Source of the DNA: Bordetella flabilis
GTDB lineage: Bacteria > Pseudomonadota > Gammaproteobacteria > Burkholderiales > Burkholderiaceae_B
Assembly: GCF_001676725.1 (NCBI RefSeq)
Contig: NZ_CP016172.1
Location: forward strand, 868,001-932,000
Direction: 5' to 3'
Length of the DNA: 64,000 nt
Made by a program: the position numbers and the translations under genes. This document shows, in pieces, positions 26,378 through 34,124 of this stretch. The first letter of the stretch is position 1; each line of letters starts with the position of its first letter. Under the pieces are notes generated by a model. That model made no database searches, was not told the origin of the DNA, and saw only the letters and a program-made list of their open reading frames with translations.

Positions 26378-27370
26378 CTAGATTTTCGTCAGGTCCAGCG
26401 AGGACTGGACGAATAGTTCTTCGGGCGCCACCTTACGCGCCGACAGACCCTGCTCGTAGTGATACCGGGTGAAGGTTTCCAGCACGTGCCTGTTGTGCTC
26501 GTAACCGTAGCTCCAGTAGTCCTCGCCCATGAGCTTGCGCGCTTCCTCGAACTCCGCCACGCCCCAGGGCAGGCTGTTGAAGAGGTGGCCGATTTGTCCC
26601 AGTTCGTACATGGCGAACTCCTTGGCCTTGATGAAGGCCTTGAAGACGCTCACAGGCAGCCAGGGATGCTGGTCGACCAGCGACTTGCGGATGCCGATGA
26701 CGTGCATGGTGGGAAAAATCCCGGTGCGGCGGAAGTAGTCGGCCTCGGTCTCGCGGTAATTGGGGAAGAGGCGGTCGACATGGGGCGCTCCCTTCAGGAA
26801 ACACGAAGGCGCTCGAGCGCTGATGAGCCCGTCGAGTTCGCCGGCCTCCAGCATGCCGGACAGCGTCTTGTCGTCCGGGATCTGCTGGAGGTCGATATCG
26901 TCGGGAAGCTTGATGGGCGCGCGTTCGCCGCGGCCGGCATCTTCCAGGCCGCCCCGGCGCCAGTGCACCGAAGCGGGCTTGAGACCGAAGTCGTCCTGCA
27001 GGATGCCGCGTATCCACACGTTGGCGGTGATCTGGTATTCCGGCAAGCCTATCTTCTTGCCAGCCAGGTCCGCGCCGCTGCGGATGCCGCGATCGGTGCG
27101 GATGTACACGCCGGAATGACGGAACAGGCGTGAGACAAAGGCCGGGATCGCCACATATTCGTTTTGGCCGCGCGACGTCATCATGGTGTGGCTGCTCAGG
27201 GACATCTCGGTGATGTCGAATTCCTGGAAGCGGAAGGCACGATGAAATGCCTCTTCCGGTTCCACGGCCACGCCGATGATGTCGCAACCTTCCACCGGCG
27301 CACGTCCGTCCAGCACGGCGCGCGTGCGGTCGTAGTCGCACACGCCCAGACTCAACTGCAATTTAGCCAC
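26378..27370 (-). CDS. 4,5-dihydroxyphthalate decarboxylase-like protein (Pht5 family)
   Basis: 330 residues with the periplasmic-binding-protein-like fold of 4,5-dihydroxyphthalate decarboxylases. Visible blocks are LSLGVCDYDRTRAVLDGRAPVEGCDI at the start, EMSLSSHTMM, VYIRTDRGIRSGADLAGKKIGLPEYQITANVWIRG and GIFPTMHVIGIRKSL. No signal peptide is present, supporting a cytoplasmic enzyme rather than a transporter component. In phthalate degradation the family removes a carboxylate from a dihydroxylated ring; here, with a molybdenum hydroxylase, the substrate may be a hydroxylated (hetero)aromatic dicarboxylate. That substrate proposal is inference. Confidence 0.85.
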   Translation of the reverse strand: MAKLQLSLGVCDYDRTRAVLDGRAPVEGCDIIGVAVEPEEAFHRAFRFQEFDITEMSLSSHTMMTSRGQNEYVAIPAFVSRLFRHSGVYIRTDRGIRSGADLAGKKIGLPEYQITANVWIRGILQDDFGLKPASVHWRRGGLEDAGRGERAPIKLPDDIDLQQIPDDKTLSGMLEAGELDGLISARAPSCFLKGAPHVDRLFPNYRETEADYFRRTGIFPTMHVIGIRKSLVDQHPWLPVSVFKAFIKAKEFAMYELGQIGHLFNSLPWGVAEFEEARKLMGEDYWSYGYEHNRHVLETFTRYHYEQGLSARKVAPEELFVQSSLDLTKI

Positions 27371-27415
27371 GATTTCTCCAGCTGCTTGGTTGATGATGAA
27401 TGCGCCGTGCGGCGG

Positions 27416-28351
27416 CTAGCGGACCGCCTGAGTCGCGCAGTCGCGCATGAAAGCCATGATTTCCCTGCCGAGTTCGTCCTCGGCGGTGTTGAAGTGGGCG
27501 ATGATCGACGTATGGTTGTGGCCGCGGGCATAGGCCATGCGCGGCGCCTGGCGCTTGGCCACCGCGAGCCGGTGCGCCAGCTCCAGGCAATATAAATCGA
27601 TCAGCGGGTTTTCGTATTCGGCGAAGGCGATGAAGGTAGGGACGCTTTCGGGGCCGACGTGGGTCACGGGCGATACATCGTCATAGACCGAGGGGTCCGA
27701 GCCGTAATAGGCTTCCACCTTGCGGGCGTTGGGATTTTCCGGGATGTTCTCGGCACGCACCCGGCCGCTCACGACGATAAGGCCCGCCACGCCGTGGCCC
27801 GACGACGGCTGATGCCGGGCGTCATAGGCATACGAGGCGGCGTGCGCCGCGCCCGCGGAATGTCCCATCAGGAATATCCGGTCGGGGTCGCCGCCGTGTT
27901 CCGCGATGTGCTCGCGGACCCACGCCACCACGCCCGCAACGTCCTGCGTGCCGCTGGGGTAGGTATTCGCGGGCGCCAGGCGGTATTCCATGTTGACGCC
28001 CACGCAACCTTGCCGGGCGAAGTAATACAGCACGTTGGCATAGACCTCCGGGCTGCGGTCGCGATGACCGTCGACGAAGGCCCCGCCGTGCACGAACACC
28101 ACGACCGGACGCGCGCCGCCGGTATCGGCGCCGCTTCCGCCCGGCGTGTAGATATCCAACTGCTGGCGCGCGTCGCTGCCGTAAGGCAGATCGCGCAGGA
28201 CCTCGACGCCAGACTTCGGCGCTTGCGCCAGGATGGGGGAATATGCCTGAACGATGCGTCGCACATTATTGGCGACGTCCTGGCCCCACCGAGGGCCGAG
28301 TTCCGCCAACAATTGGCGCAGCGAATCCGGGATATGAGGGGCGCCTGGCAT
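27416..28351 (-). CDS. Alpha/beta hydrolase, esterase/HSL-like
   Basis: 311 residues. The oxyanion motif HGGAF is at 88-92, the nucleophile elbow GHSAGAAH has Ser165, and a C-terminal His lies in YARGHNHTSII. The N-terminal extension and YRLAPANTYPSGTQDVAGVVAWV block resemble hormone-sensitive-lipase/kynurenine-formamidase-like enzymes. It could hydrolyse an ester or N-formyl/amide intermediate. It starts 2 bp after the aldehyde dehydrogenase stop and ends 45 bp before the decarboxylase-like gene. Confidence 0.9.
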   Translation of the reverse strand: MPGAPHIPDSLRQLLAELGPRWGQDVANNVRRIVQAYSPILAQAPKSGVEVLRDLPYGSDARQQLDIYTPGGSGADTGGARPVVVFVHGGAFVDGHRDRSPEVYANVLYYFARQGCVGVNMEYRLAPANTYPSGTQDVAGVVAWVREHIAEHGGDPDRIFLMGHSAGAAHAASYAYDARHQPSSGHGVAGLIVVSGRVRAENIPENPNARKVEAYYGSDPSVYDDVSPVTHVGPESVPTFIAFAEYENPLIDLYCLELAHRLAVAKRQAPRMAYARGHNHTSIIAHFNTAEDELGREIMAFMRDCATQAVR

Positions 28352-28353
28352 GC

Positions 28354-29781
28354 TCAGGCTACCGGCCGGATGCCAATGAACTTCAATTGCGAGAGCTCTT
28401 CCATGGCATAGCGCACGCCTTCGCGGCCGAAACCGGATTGCTTTACACCGCCGAAGGGGTAGGTATCGAGGCGGAAGCGGCTGGCTTCATTCACCCACAT
28501 CGAGCCCACTTCGAATTCGTCGGCAAATCGCAGGGCGCGTGCAATGTCGCGGGTGAAGACCGCGCCTTGCAAACCGAACGGGGAATCGTTGGCCAGGCGC
28601 AGCGCCTCGTCGACATCGCCGGCGCGTTCGACCACCACCAGGGGGCCGAAAACTTCGTCGCACCACAAACCTGCGCTGCGCGGCACGTCCACGAGGATGC
28701 CGGGACTGACGATGCATTGCTCCTGGCGCGGTTCCAGCGCGTAGCGACCGCCTCTGGCAATGGCGTCGCGCGCCATTGCCATGACTCGTTCGGCCTGCGC
28801 CAGCGACACCATGGGGCCGAGATCGGTCCCGGCGTCGTTGGGGTCGCCGGCGCGCAGGGCGCTTGCGGCCGTGACGAAGTGGTCCAGGAATTCATCGTAG
28901 ACCTTCGTGGCGACGATCACCCGCTGCGCCGATACGCATTGCTGGCCGCTGGCTTCGAAGCCGGCGGCCGCGATACGGGTGGCGGCGTCGGCCAGGTCTG
29001 CATCGTCCAGCACGATGTTGGCGGCGTTGGAGCCCAGCTCCGCCACGAATTTGCGGGCGCCGGCGGCGCGTATCAGCGCTTCGCCGGCCTTGGTGCCGCC
29101 CGTGAAAGTGACCACGTCCACCTGCGGGGCGCCAGCCAGCGCCTGCGCGGGCCCGCGGTCGCCGGTGACGACGTTGAAAAGGCCGGCCGGCAGCCCCGCC
29201 CGCACGAACAGTTCGGCAACCATCAAGGTCACGCGTGTCGCCGCCGGGTGCGGCTTGACCACGACGGCATTGCCGACCGCCAAGGCAGGCGCGACTTTCT
29301 GAATCAATAGATTGATCGGCGCGTTGAAGGGCGTGATCGCGGCGACAACGCCATAGGGTACGCGCCGGGTGATGCCGATCCGGCCGCTGCCCGCCTGCGT
29401 CACGTCCAGCGGCAACGACTCGCCGCCGAAAGTCTGGGCTTGCGCGGCGGTGGCGCGCAGGAATTGCGCTGCCCGGCCCACCTCGAACGTCGCCGCGCGG
29501 CGCGGCTTGCCGATGTCGCGGATGATCAGGTCGACGAGCCCGGCCGCGTGGGCGTCGATAGCGTCGGCCGTTTTTGCGAGCCATCCGATACGGTCGGCCA
29601 CGGGCAGCTTGCGGGTGGCGTGGTACGCCTGCGCGGCGTCCTGCACGGCCCGCGTGACGATATCGCCCGGCGCATCGATGAGTTCGCCGGTGTGGGTGAG
29701 GTCGACCGGTGAGACGAAGGATAGGGCGTTGCCCGCATGGTCCACGTTCGCGCCATGGATAAAACTCTGGATCTTTGCCAC
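28354..29781 (-). CDS. Aldehyde dehydrogenase family protein
   Basis: 475-residue NAD(P)-dependent aldehyde dehydrogenase. The catalytic Cys282 is in SGQQCVSAQRV, the general base Glu248 in AELGSNAANIV, and the cofactor loop TFTGGTKAGE is present. A Ser replaces the usual Gly in ELGG/ELGS, a tolerated change. Start: GTG at 29781 with AAGGGG upstream. It is the first gene of the operon running down to the molybdenum hydroxylase, and operator site 4 lies 62-77 bp upstream. It probably oxidises an aldehyde or semialdehyde formed after ring cleavage. Confidence 0.93.
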   Translation of the reverse strand: MAKIQSFIHGANVDHAGNALSFVSPVDLTHTGELIDAPGDIVTRAVQDAAQAYHATRKLPVADRIGWLAKTADAIDAHAAGLVDLIIRDIGKPRRAATFEVGRAAQFLRATAAQAQTFGGESLPLDVTQAGSGRIGITRRVPYGVVAAITPFNAPINLLIQKVAPALAVGNAVVVKPHPAATRVTLMVAELFVRAGLPAGLFNVVTGDRGPAQALAGAPQVDVVTFTGGTKAGEALIRAAGARKFVAELGSNAANIVLDDADLADAATRIAAAGFEASGQQCVSAQRVIVATKVYDEFLDHFVTAASALRAGDPNDAGTDLGPMVSLAQAERVMAMARDAIARGGRYALEPRQEQCIVSPGILVDVPRSAGLWCDEVFGPLVVVERAGDVDEALRLANDSPFGLQGAVFTRDIARALRFADEFEVGSMWVNEASRFRLDTYPFGGVKQSGFGREGVRYAMEELSQLKFIGIRPVA

Positions 29782-29842
29782 TCCATCCCCTTGCCGATGC
29801 GCGCGGTAGCCTCACGATGGCACCGCCAGACCGCTTCAATAG

Positions 29843-29858
29843 TTAACCAACTGGTCAA
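29843..29858 (-). promoter_or_regulatory. Site 4 of the regulon: operator of the catabolic operon
   Basis: On the minus strand this reads TTGACCAGTTGGTTAA, fitting TTRACY-N4-RGTYAA at every defined position. A consensus -35 TTGACA precedes it by a few bases on the same strand (29861-29869 region). The -10 is weak (AACTAT at 17 bp). Confidence 0.6.
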
Positions 29859-29950
29859 CAATGTCAATACACGGAAGGGATTACCCTAGGTGATAAGAGG
29901 CGTATACGCTATGCGGCGGCGGCATGGGCAGTGGGTTGGTCCATTTCAAG

Positions 29951-29966
29951 GTGACTGGTTAGTCAA
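29951..29966 (-). promoter_or_regulatory. Site 5 of the regulon: operator near the truncated receptor gene
   Basis: On the minus strand TTGACTAACCAGTCAC, one mismatch from the consensus in the last base. It lies 170 bp upstream of the aldehyde dehydrogenase gene and just before the Bug remnant. It may be a second operator of the catabolic operon or the old promoter of the now broken receptor gene. Confidence 0.45.
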
Positions 29967-30030
29967 TAACCTGAGGCTGGTGAGGCATGGCACGGCACCA
30001 ACCTGGCGCGGCGCGGGGCCGTCGGCGGAG

Positions 30031-30369
30031 AAGTCCGTCAAGAGCGGCAAGCTGCGGGCCATTGGCGTCAGCAGCCCCACGCGCGCAGCCTTGTTGCCCG
30101 ACGTCCCGGCGATCGCCGAAGCGTTGCCCGGCTTCTCCGGCGACTTGTGGGTGGCCTTCTACGCGCCGGCCGGCACACCGCCGGCCATCGTCGAAAGGTT
30201 GTATCGGTCGGTCGAATCGGCGCTCGCCTCGCCGGCGGTACAGGAGCGTTTCCAGCAGTTGGGCGTGACTGCGCTGCACGATGGTCCGGCCCAGCTTGCG
30301 CGGCGGCAGGAAGCCGAGTTCGAACAGTGGCGCAAGATCGTGAGGGCATCCGGCGCGACGGCGAACTGA
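30031..30369 (+). pseudogene. 5'-truncated Bug/TctC receptor remnant
   Basis: About 112 residues matching only the C-terminal third of a Bug receptor: VKSGKLRAIGVSSPTRAALLPDVPAIAEALPGF, then FYAPAGTPPAIVERLYRSVE and a terminal WRKIVRASG. The signal peptide and the first two thirds, including the ligand loops, are missing. Reading upstream in frame gives non-homologous sequence. The breakpoint is close to operator site 5, suggesting that a deletion fused the old promoter region to the 3' end of the gene. An intact copy would have been the second uptake protein of the island. Confidence 0.8.
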
Positions 30370-30490
30370 ATGGGAGGACGCGGACCGCGAGCGGCCATGG
30401 GGCGCCGCCGCTGTCCGGCTCGCACAAGATCCGTATCGACAATCCGGCGCATTCCCGCGCGAAACGCTTCGCGGTTTTCCCGGCAGGCCG

Positions 30491-31405
30491 TCACGCCATG
30501 CCGTGGGCCTGTGATAGCGCGGCGCTTCCTTCCTCCTCCAGCCACGCGCGGAACAGGCCCACCATCTCGTTCGCGGACTGGCCTTCGGGAACATAGGTGC
30601 AATAGCTGCGCGATGGCAAACGCGGCGCGGCGAATGGCGCGACCAGGCGACCCGCGGCAAGATCATCCGAAACCAGCGCCGTCGGCCCCATGGCGATGCC
30701 TATGCCGTCGATGGCGGCCTGGACGGTCAGGTAGAAGTGGTCGAAAGTCAGCGTGGCGACGGGGCGCAGCGCAGGGATCTGCGCCTGCGCAAGCCAGTCC
30801 GGCCAGAGCCGTGGAAGGCTGGAGGTGTGGAGCAGGGTGTGTTGCCCCAGGTCCACGGGGTTCCGGAGCGGCACGCGCCGCAACAGCGCGGGACTGCCGA
30901 CCGGAACTCTTTCCTCGGTCAGGAAAGGTCGCATCGAATAGCCATAGAAGGTATCCGGCCCGCCGCGGATGATCACGTCATGGCTGTCCTTCAGGCTCTC
31001 CACCGGCTCGTTGGATGTCTCCACCCTGACGTCTACGTCGGGATGCCGGGCGCGGAATTCCGCCAGCCTGGGCACCAGCCAGCGCAAGGTGAACGTGGCG
31101 GGCGCATTGACGGACAGAGTGCGGGCCATCGGCTCGGCTATCCCGTATCCGGCGGTCGCGCGCGCAAGTTGTTCGAACAGGGGCGTGACGTGCGCCAGAT
31201 AGGCCCGGGCGGCGGGCGTCAGCACGACACGGCGGTTGTGCCTTTCGAATAGCGATGCGCCCAGCCACGTTTCCAGCAGGCGTATCTGCTGGCTGACCGC
31301 GCCATGCGTCACATGCAGTTCGGCGGCCGCGTCCTTGAAACTGCCGAGCCGTCCCGCGGCCTCGAAAGCACGCAATGCGTTGAGCGGGGGCAGTACACGC
31401 TTCAT
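30491..31405 (-). CDS. LysR-family regulator, GcvA type
   Basis: 304 residues. The N-terminus RVLPPLNALRAFEAAGRLGSFKDAAAELHVTHGAVSQQIRLLE is the GcvA/AmpR-like winged HTH, followed by LFERHNRRVVLTPAARAYL. ATG 31405 matches the family start; a longer in-frame start would run through the intergenic dyad. It is divergent from an EamA transporter gene, which it probably controls. Confidence 0.94.
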   Translation of the reverse strand: MKRVLPPLNALRAFEAAGRLGSFKDAAAELHVTHGAVSQQIRLLETWLGASLFERHNRRVVLTPAARAYLAHVTPLFEQLARATAGYGIAEPMARTLSVNAPATFTLRWLVPRLAEFRARHPDVDVRVETSNEPVESLKDSHDVIIRGGPDTFYGYSMRPFLTEERVPVGSPALLRRVPLRNPVDLGQHTLLHTSSLPRLWPDWLAQAQIPALRPVATLTFDHFYLTVQAAIDGIGIAMGPTALVSDDLAAGRLVAPFAAPRLPSRSYCTYVPEGQSANEMVGLFRAWLEEEGSAALSQAHGMA

Positions 31406-31420
31406 TTGGAATAGTTTTCC

Positions 31421-31467
31421 TATCTTGAGGCGCCAATTTATCTGGTTTGTTGGCGGTGGACAAGATA
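31421..31467. promoter_or_regulatory. Nested inverted repeats between LysR and EamA genes
   Basis: TATCTTG (31421-31427) pairs with CAAGATA (31461-31467), and inside them CGCCAA (31431-31436) pairs with TTGGCG (31450-31455). Their centres differ by only one base. The region lies midway between the two divergent starts and fits a LysR dimer-of-dimers binding site. Binding is inferred. Confidence 0.5.
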
Positions 31468-31535
31468 GATATTCTGTTCGCCAGTGCCCCCCGCCTCGGG
31501 GCGTCTTTCCACGGCTTTCACCTCGCAGATCACCC

Positions 31536-32378
31536 ATGCTGACTTACACCGGCGGTGCCGTCCTTTTCGCCGCCTTGCTCCACGCCGGCTGGAACGCGAT
31601 GTTGCATGGCAACCGCGATCGCTTCCTGTCCATGACGTGGATGAGTGTCGCCATCGCGGCGGTCGCCACCGGCGTGGTGCTGTTCGTGCCGCTGCCGGCC
31701 GTGGCGGCGTGGCCGTACATCCTTGCATCGGGCCTGCTGCATGTCGCGTACAACGTCAGCCTCGTGCGCTCCTATCGGCGTGGCGACCTGACGCAGGCGT
31801 ACCCGATCGCGCGCGGGTCTTCGCCGCTGCTGGTTGCGCTGGGCGCGGCCCTGTTTGCCCACGAGTCCATCCGTGCGGTGCAACTGGCCGGCATCGCGAT
31901 GATATCGGGCGGGATCATCGCGCTTGCCTTGCACGGGAACCGCCCGGGACGCGCGGGCCTGGGGGCGGCCCTGACGACCGGCGCCTTGATCGCGCTCTAT
32001 ACCGTTATCGACGGGATAGGGGTGCGCTCGACCGAAGGACAGGCCCTGGCCTATACCGCCTGGATGTTCCTGTTCTATTGGTTGATGCCCATTCTGTACG
32101 TCCTCGTGCGCGGATGGGACACGCTCTGGGCACCGGTACGGCAGACTCCGGTAGCGGTGGCTTCATCACTGGCCGGGGGCTGCGTGTCGCTGGCGGCGTA
32201 TGGCATCGTGATATGGGCGTTGCAGGCGGGCGCAATGGGCGCGGTATCCGCCTTGCGGGAAACCAGCGTGGTATTCGCGGTGCTGATCGGCCGGCTGTTC
32301 CTGCGCGAGACCGTCACGCCGGGACGGTGGTTCGCATGTGTGACCGTCGCGGCCGGCGCGGTCTGCCTGGGGCTGTGA
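31536..32378 (+). CDS. EamA-family (DMT) transporter
   Basis: 280-residue membrane protein with about ten hydrophobic segments in two EamA repeats; the second begins GLGAALTTGALIALYTVIDG and ends in FLRETVTPGRWFACVTVAAGAVCLGL. The family exports amino acids and other metabolites. ATG 31536 begins the first membrane helix. It is divergent from the GcvA-type LysR gene and converges with the UdgX-like gene, whose stop is only 2 bp away. Confidence 0.9.
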   Translation: MLTYTGGAVLFAALLHAGWNAMLHGNRDRFLSMTWMSVAIAAVATGVVLFVPLPAVAAWPYILASGLLHVAYNVSLVRSYRRGDLTQAYPIARGSSPLLVALGAALFAHESIRAVQLAGIAMISGGIIALALHGNRPGRAGLGAALTTGALIALYTVIDGIGVRSTEGQALAYTAWMFLFYWLMPILYVLVRGWDTLWAPVRQTPVAVASSLAGGCVSLAAYGIVIWALQAGAMGAVSALRETSVVFAVLIGRLFLRETVTPGRWFACVTVAAGAVCLGL

Positions 32379-32380
32379 TA

Positions 32381-33862
32381 TCAAGCGGAGCGGCGCGCCA
32401 GTTCCTGGCCCTGCTCGATGGCTTGGGCAATGGCGTCCACGATTTCTTCGCGCCGGGTCTCGTTATCCACGCGCAAGGCATAGGAGGGGTGCCATGTGGC
32501 CACCAGCCAGGTATCACCCAGGCGCACGGGCGCTTCCATGTAATCGCGCATGCGGGCCTTGCGACGCAGGATGGCGCCCAGCGCGGTGGCGCCCAGGGTG
32601 ACGATCACCGCGGGACGCACTCGCGCCAGCTCCTGTTCCAGCCAGTGCAGGCAGGCATCGACCTCCTGCTGCGCGGGCGTCTTGTGCAAGCGCCGCTTGC
32701 CGCGCGGAATCCATTTGAAGTGCTTGACGGCATTGGTCAGGAACACATGGTCGCGCGCCACGCCTGCGCGCCGCAGCGCGTCGTCCAGTACCTGGCCGGC
32801 TGGGCCGACGAATGCGCGCCCGGCCAGGTCTTCCTGGTCGCCCGGCTGCTCGCCGACCAGCATGATGCGCGCCGTATCCGGGCCGCAACCCGGCACGGCC
32901 TGCGTGGCGTGGCGCCACAGATCGCAGCGCCGGCATTCGTCCAGCGAAGACGGCGCCTCACGTTGCGGTTGCGCGCGCTGCGCGTCGACGGCGACCTGCT
33001 TGCCGGCCATGGTGCCGACCGCGTTGGCCTGCGCCACGCGGCGCGCGCCGTTGCGGGCTTCGGCGATCATGCCGGGTATCAACGGCGCTTCCGGCAGGCC
33101 TTTCCAGAAGCGCACCGGCATGTGCTGATGCAGCGCGGCTTCGTTCAGGCGCGCCGGATTGAACGTACTTTTGTAATACGCCAGCCACAGCGGCTCTATC
33201 TCGTCGGCCGGGGCGTCCGCCCGTATCGCCGAGGCATCGGCGGGTGCCTCGGATAGTTGCACGGCATGGCCGTCCCATAGCGCGGCGCCTTGCGGTGTCC
33301 CGATCCACCACGACGTGGCGCCCATGCGGCGCGCGAAGTGTTCGGCGGCGTACGCCAGGACGTCGTGCTCGGGCTCGTACCACGCCAGGTATTCCGGTAT
33401 GCCGGGCGCGTCGCGGCGATGGAAACGCACGTAGGCGATCATGTCATGCTTGGCGCGCCGTACCGCCTTCGCCATGGCGTTCAGGCGGCCGCCATCCTCG
33501 TCCGCCGGTGAGGCGACCGCGCGATCGCCGCGGTGCCATCGCCACAGGACCCGGTACATAAAGGCCCAACGTTGCGGGGAGCGGTACAGCGCGGCGTCCT
33601 GCAGCAGGGATGCCAGGGCCTTAGAAACGCGGACGTTCGCGTCGCCCCCTGCCGGGGAGCCCTGGTGGTCCGGCGGCGCCGCGGGTTGCGCATAGTCGAG
33701 CGCCATTTGCTCCGCGGCGGCCGTCGGCGCCGCGACACGCTCGGTCCACGTCACCGATTCCGGCGGCCATCCCGCCGCAAGCGCGCGCAAGGCCTGCTGC
33801 CGCCAGCCCGCGTAGCCGCCGTCGACCACAAGCGTTGGCGAGCCGGCGCCGTGGCCGTTCAT
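32381..33862 (-). CDS. DUF4130 - UdgX-type uracil-DNA glycosylase fusion
   Basis: 493 residues. The N-terminal part (about 1-275) is the DUF4130 domain known from a conserved DNA-metabolism pair. The C-terminal part (about 300-493) is an iron-sulfur uracil-DNA glycosylase with motif I GEQPGDQED (337-345), Cys310/Cys313 as cluster ligands and HPS at 458-460. The loop Lys389-Arg-Arg-Leu-His393 matches the KRRIH signature of UdgX, where the His forms a covalent link to the DNA sugar after uracil excision. Thus it should be a suicide-type uracil-DNA cross-linking enzyme. Its usual radical-SAM partner is 5.7 kb away, separated by a toxin-like gene on the other strand. Confidence 0.92.
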   Translation of the reverse strand: MNGHGAGSPTLVVDGGYAGWRQQALRALAAGWPPESVTWTERVAAPTAAAEQMALDYAQPAAPPDHQGSPAGGDANVRVSKALASLLQDAALYRSPQRWAFMYRVLWRWHRGDRAVASPADEDGGRLNAMAKAVRRAKHDMIAYVRFHRRDAPGIPEYLAWYEPEHDVLAYAAEHFARRMGATSWWIGTPQGAALWDGHAVQLSEAPADASAIRADAPADEIEPLWLAYYKSTFNPARLNEAALHQHMPVRFWKGLPEAPLIPGMIAEARNGARRVAQANAVGTMAGKQVAVDAQRAQPQREAPSSLDECRRCDLWRHATQAVPGCGPDTARIMLVGEQPGDQEDLAGRAFVGPAGQVLDDALRRAGVARDHVFLTNAVKHFKWIPRGKRRLHKTPAQQEVDACLHWLEQELARVRPAVIVTLGATALGAILRRKARMRDYMEAPVRLGDTWLVATWHPSYALRVDNETRREEIVDAIAQAIEQGQELARRSA

Positions 33863-34083
33863 CGCGGCGCCACGTGGAGGAAACAGGAAGGCCGCGTCCG
33901 CCGCAACGCTTCCGTATGCGAAATCCGCAACGGAGCATGGCCGGGCAGCGGAGAGGTTGTGGAATCGAGCATGCGCGAGCAGGAAATGCCGGTCTGTGAC
34001 CCTGGAATAGTACCGTTTTCACCCAGCCGTTTCGGACTTGCCGCAGGAACCGGCATGCAACAGCTGTTTCAGACACAAGCTCT

Positions 34084-34104
34084 GTCCGTGCCCCATGCAC
34101 GGAC
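34084..34104 (+). repeat. 8-bp inverted repeat upstream of the giant gene
   Basis: GTCCGTGC (34084-34091) and GCACGGAC (34097-34104) are perfectly complementary around a CCCAT loop. The element ends 9 bp before the GGAG ribosome-binding site of the giant gene. It may be an operator or a 5'-leader stem-loop limiting translation. Confidence 0.5.
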
Positions 34105-34124
34105 CGTGTATTTGGAGTCCTGCC

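Noticed and set aside
29880..30030. Insertion sequence at the break of the truncated Bug gene
   Set aside because: No transposase fragment, terminal inverted repeats or target duplication could be seen; a simple deletion is enough.
34046..34080. Hrp/Btr-type ECF-sigma promoter before the giant gene
   Set aside because: GGAACC occurs at about 34046 but no CCAC-N2-A follows at the required 15-17 bp, so a type III regulon promoter cannot be claimed.
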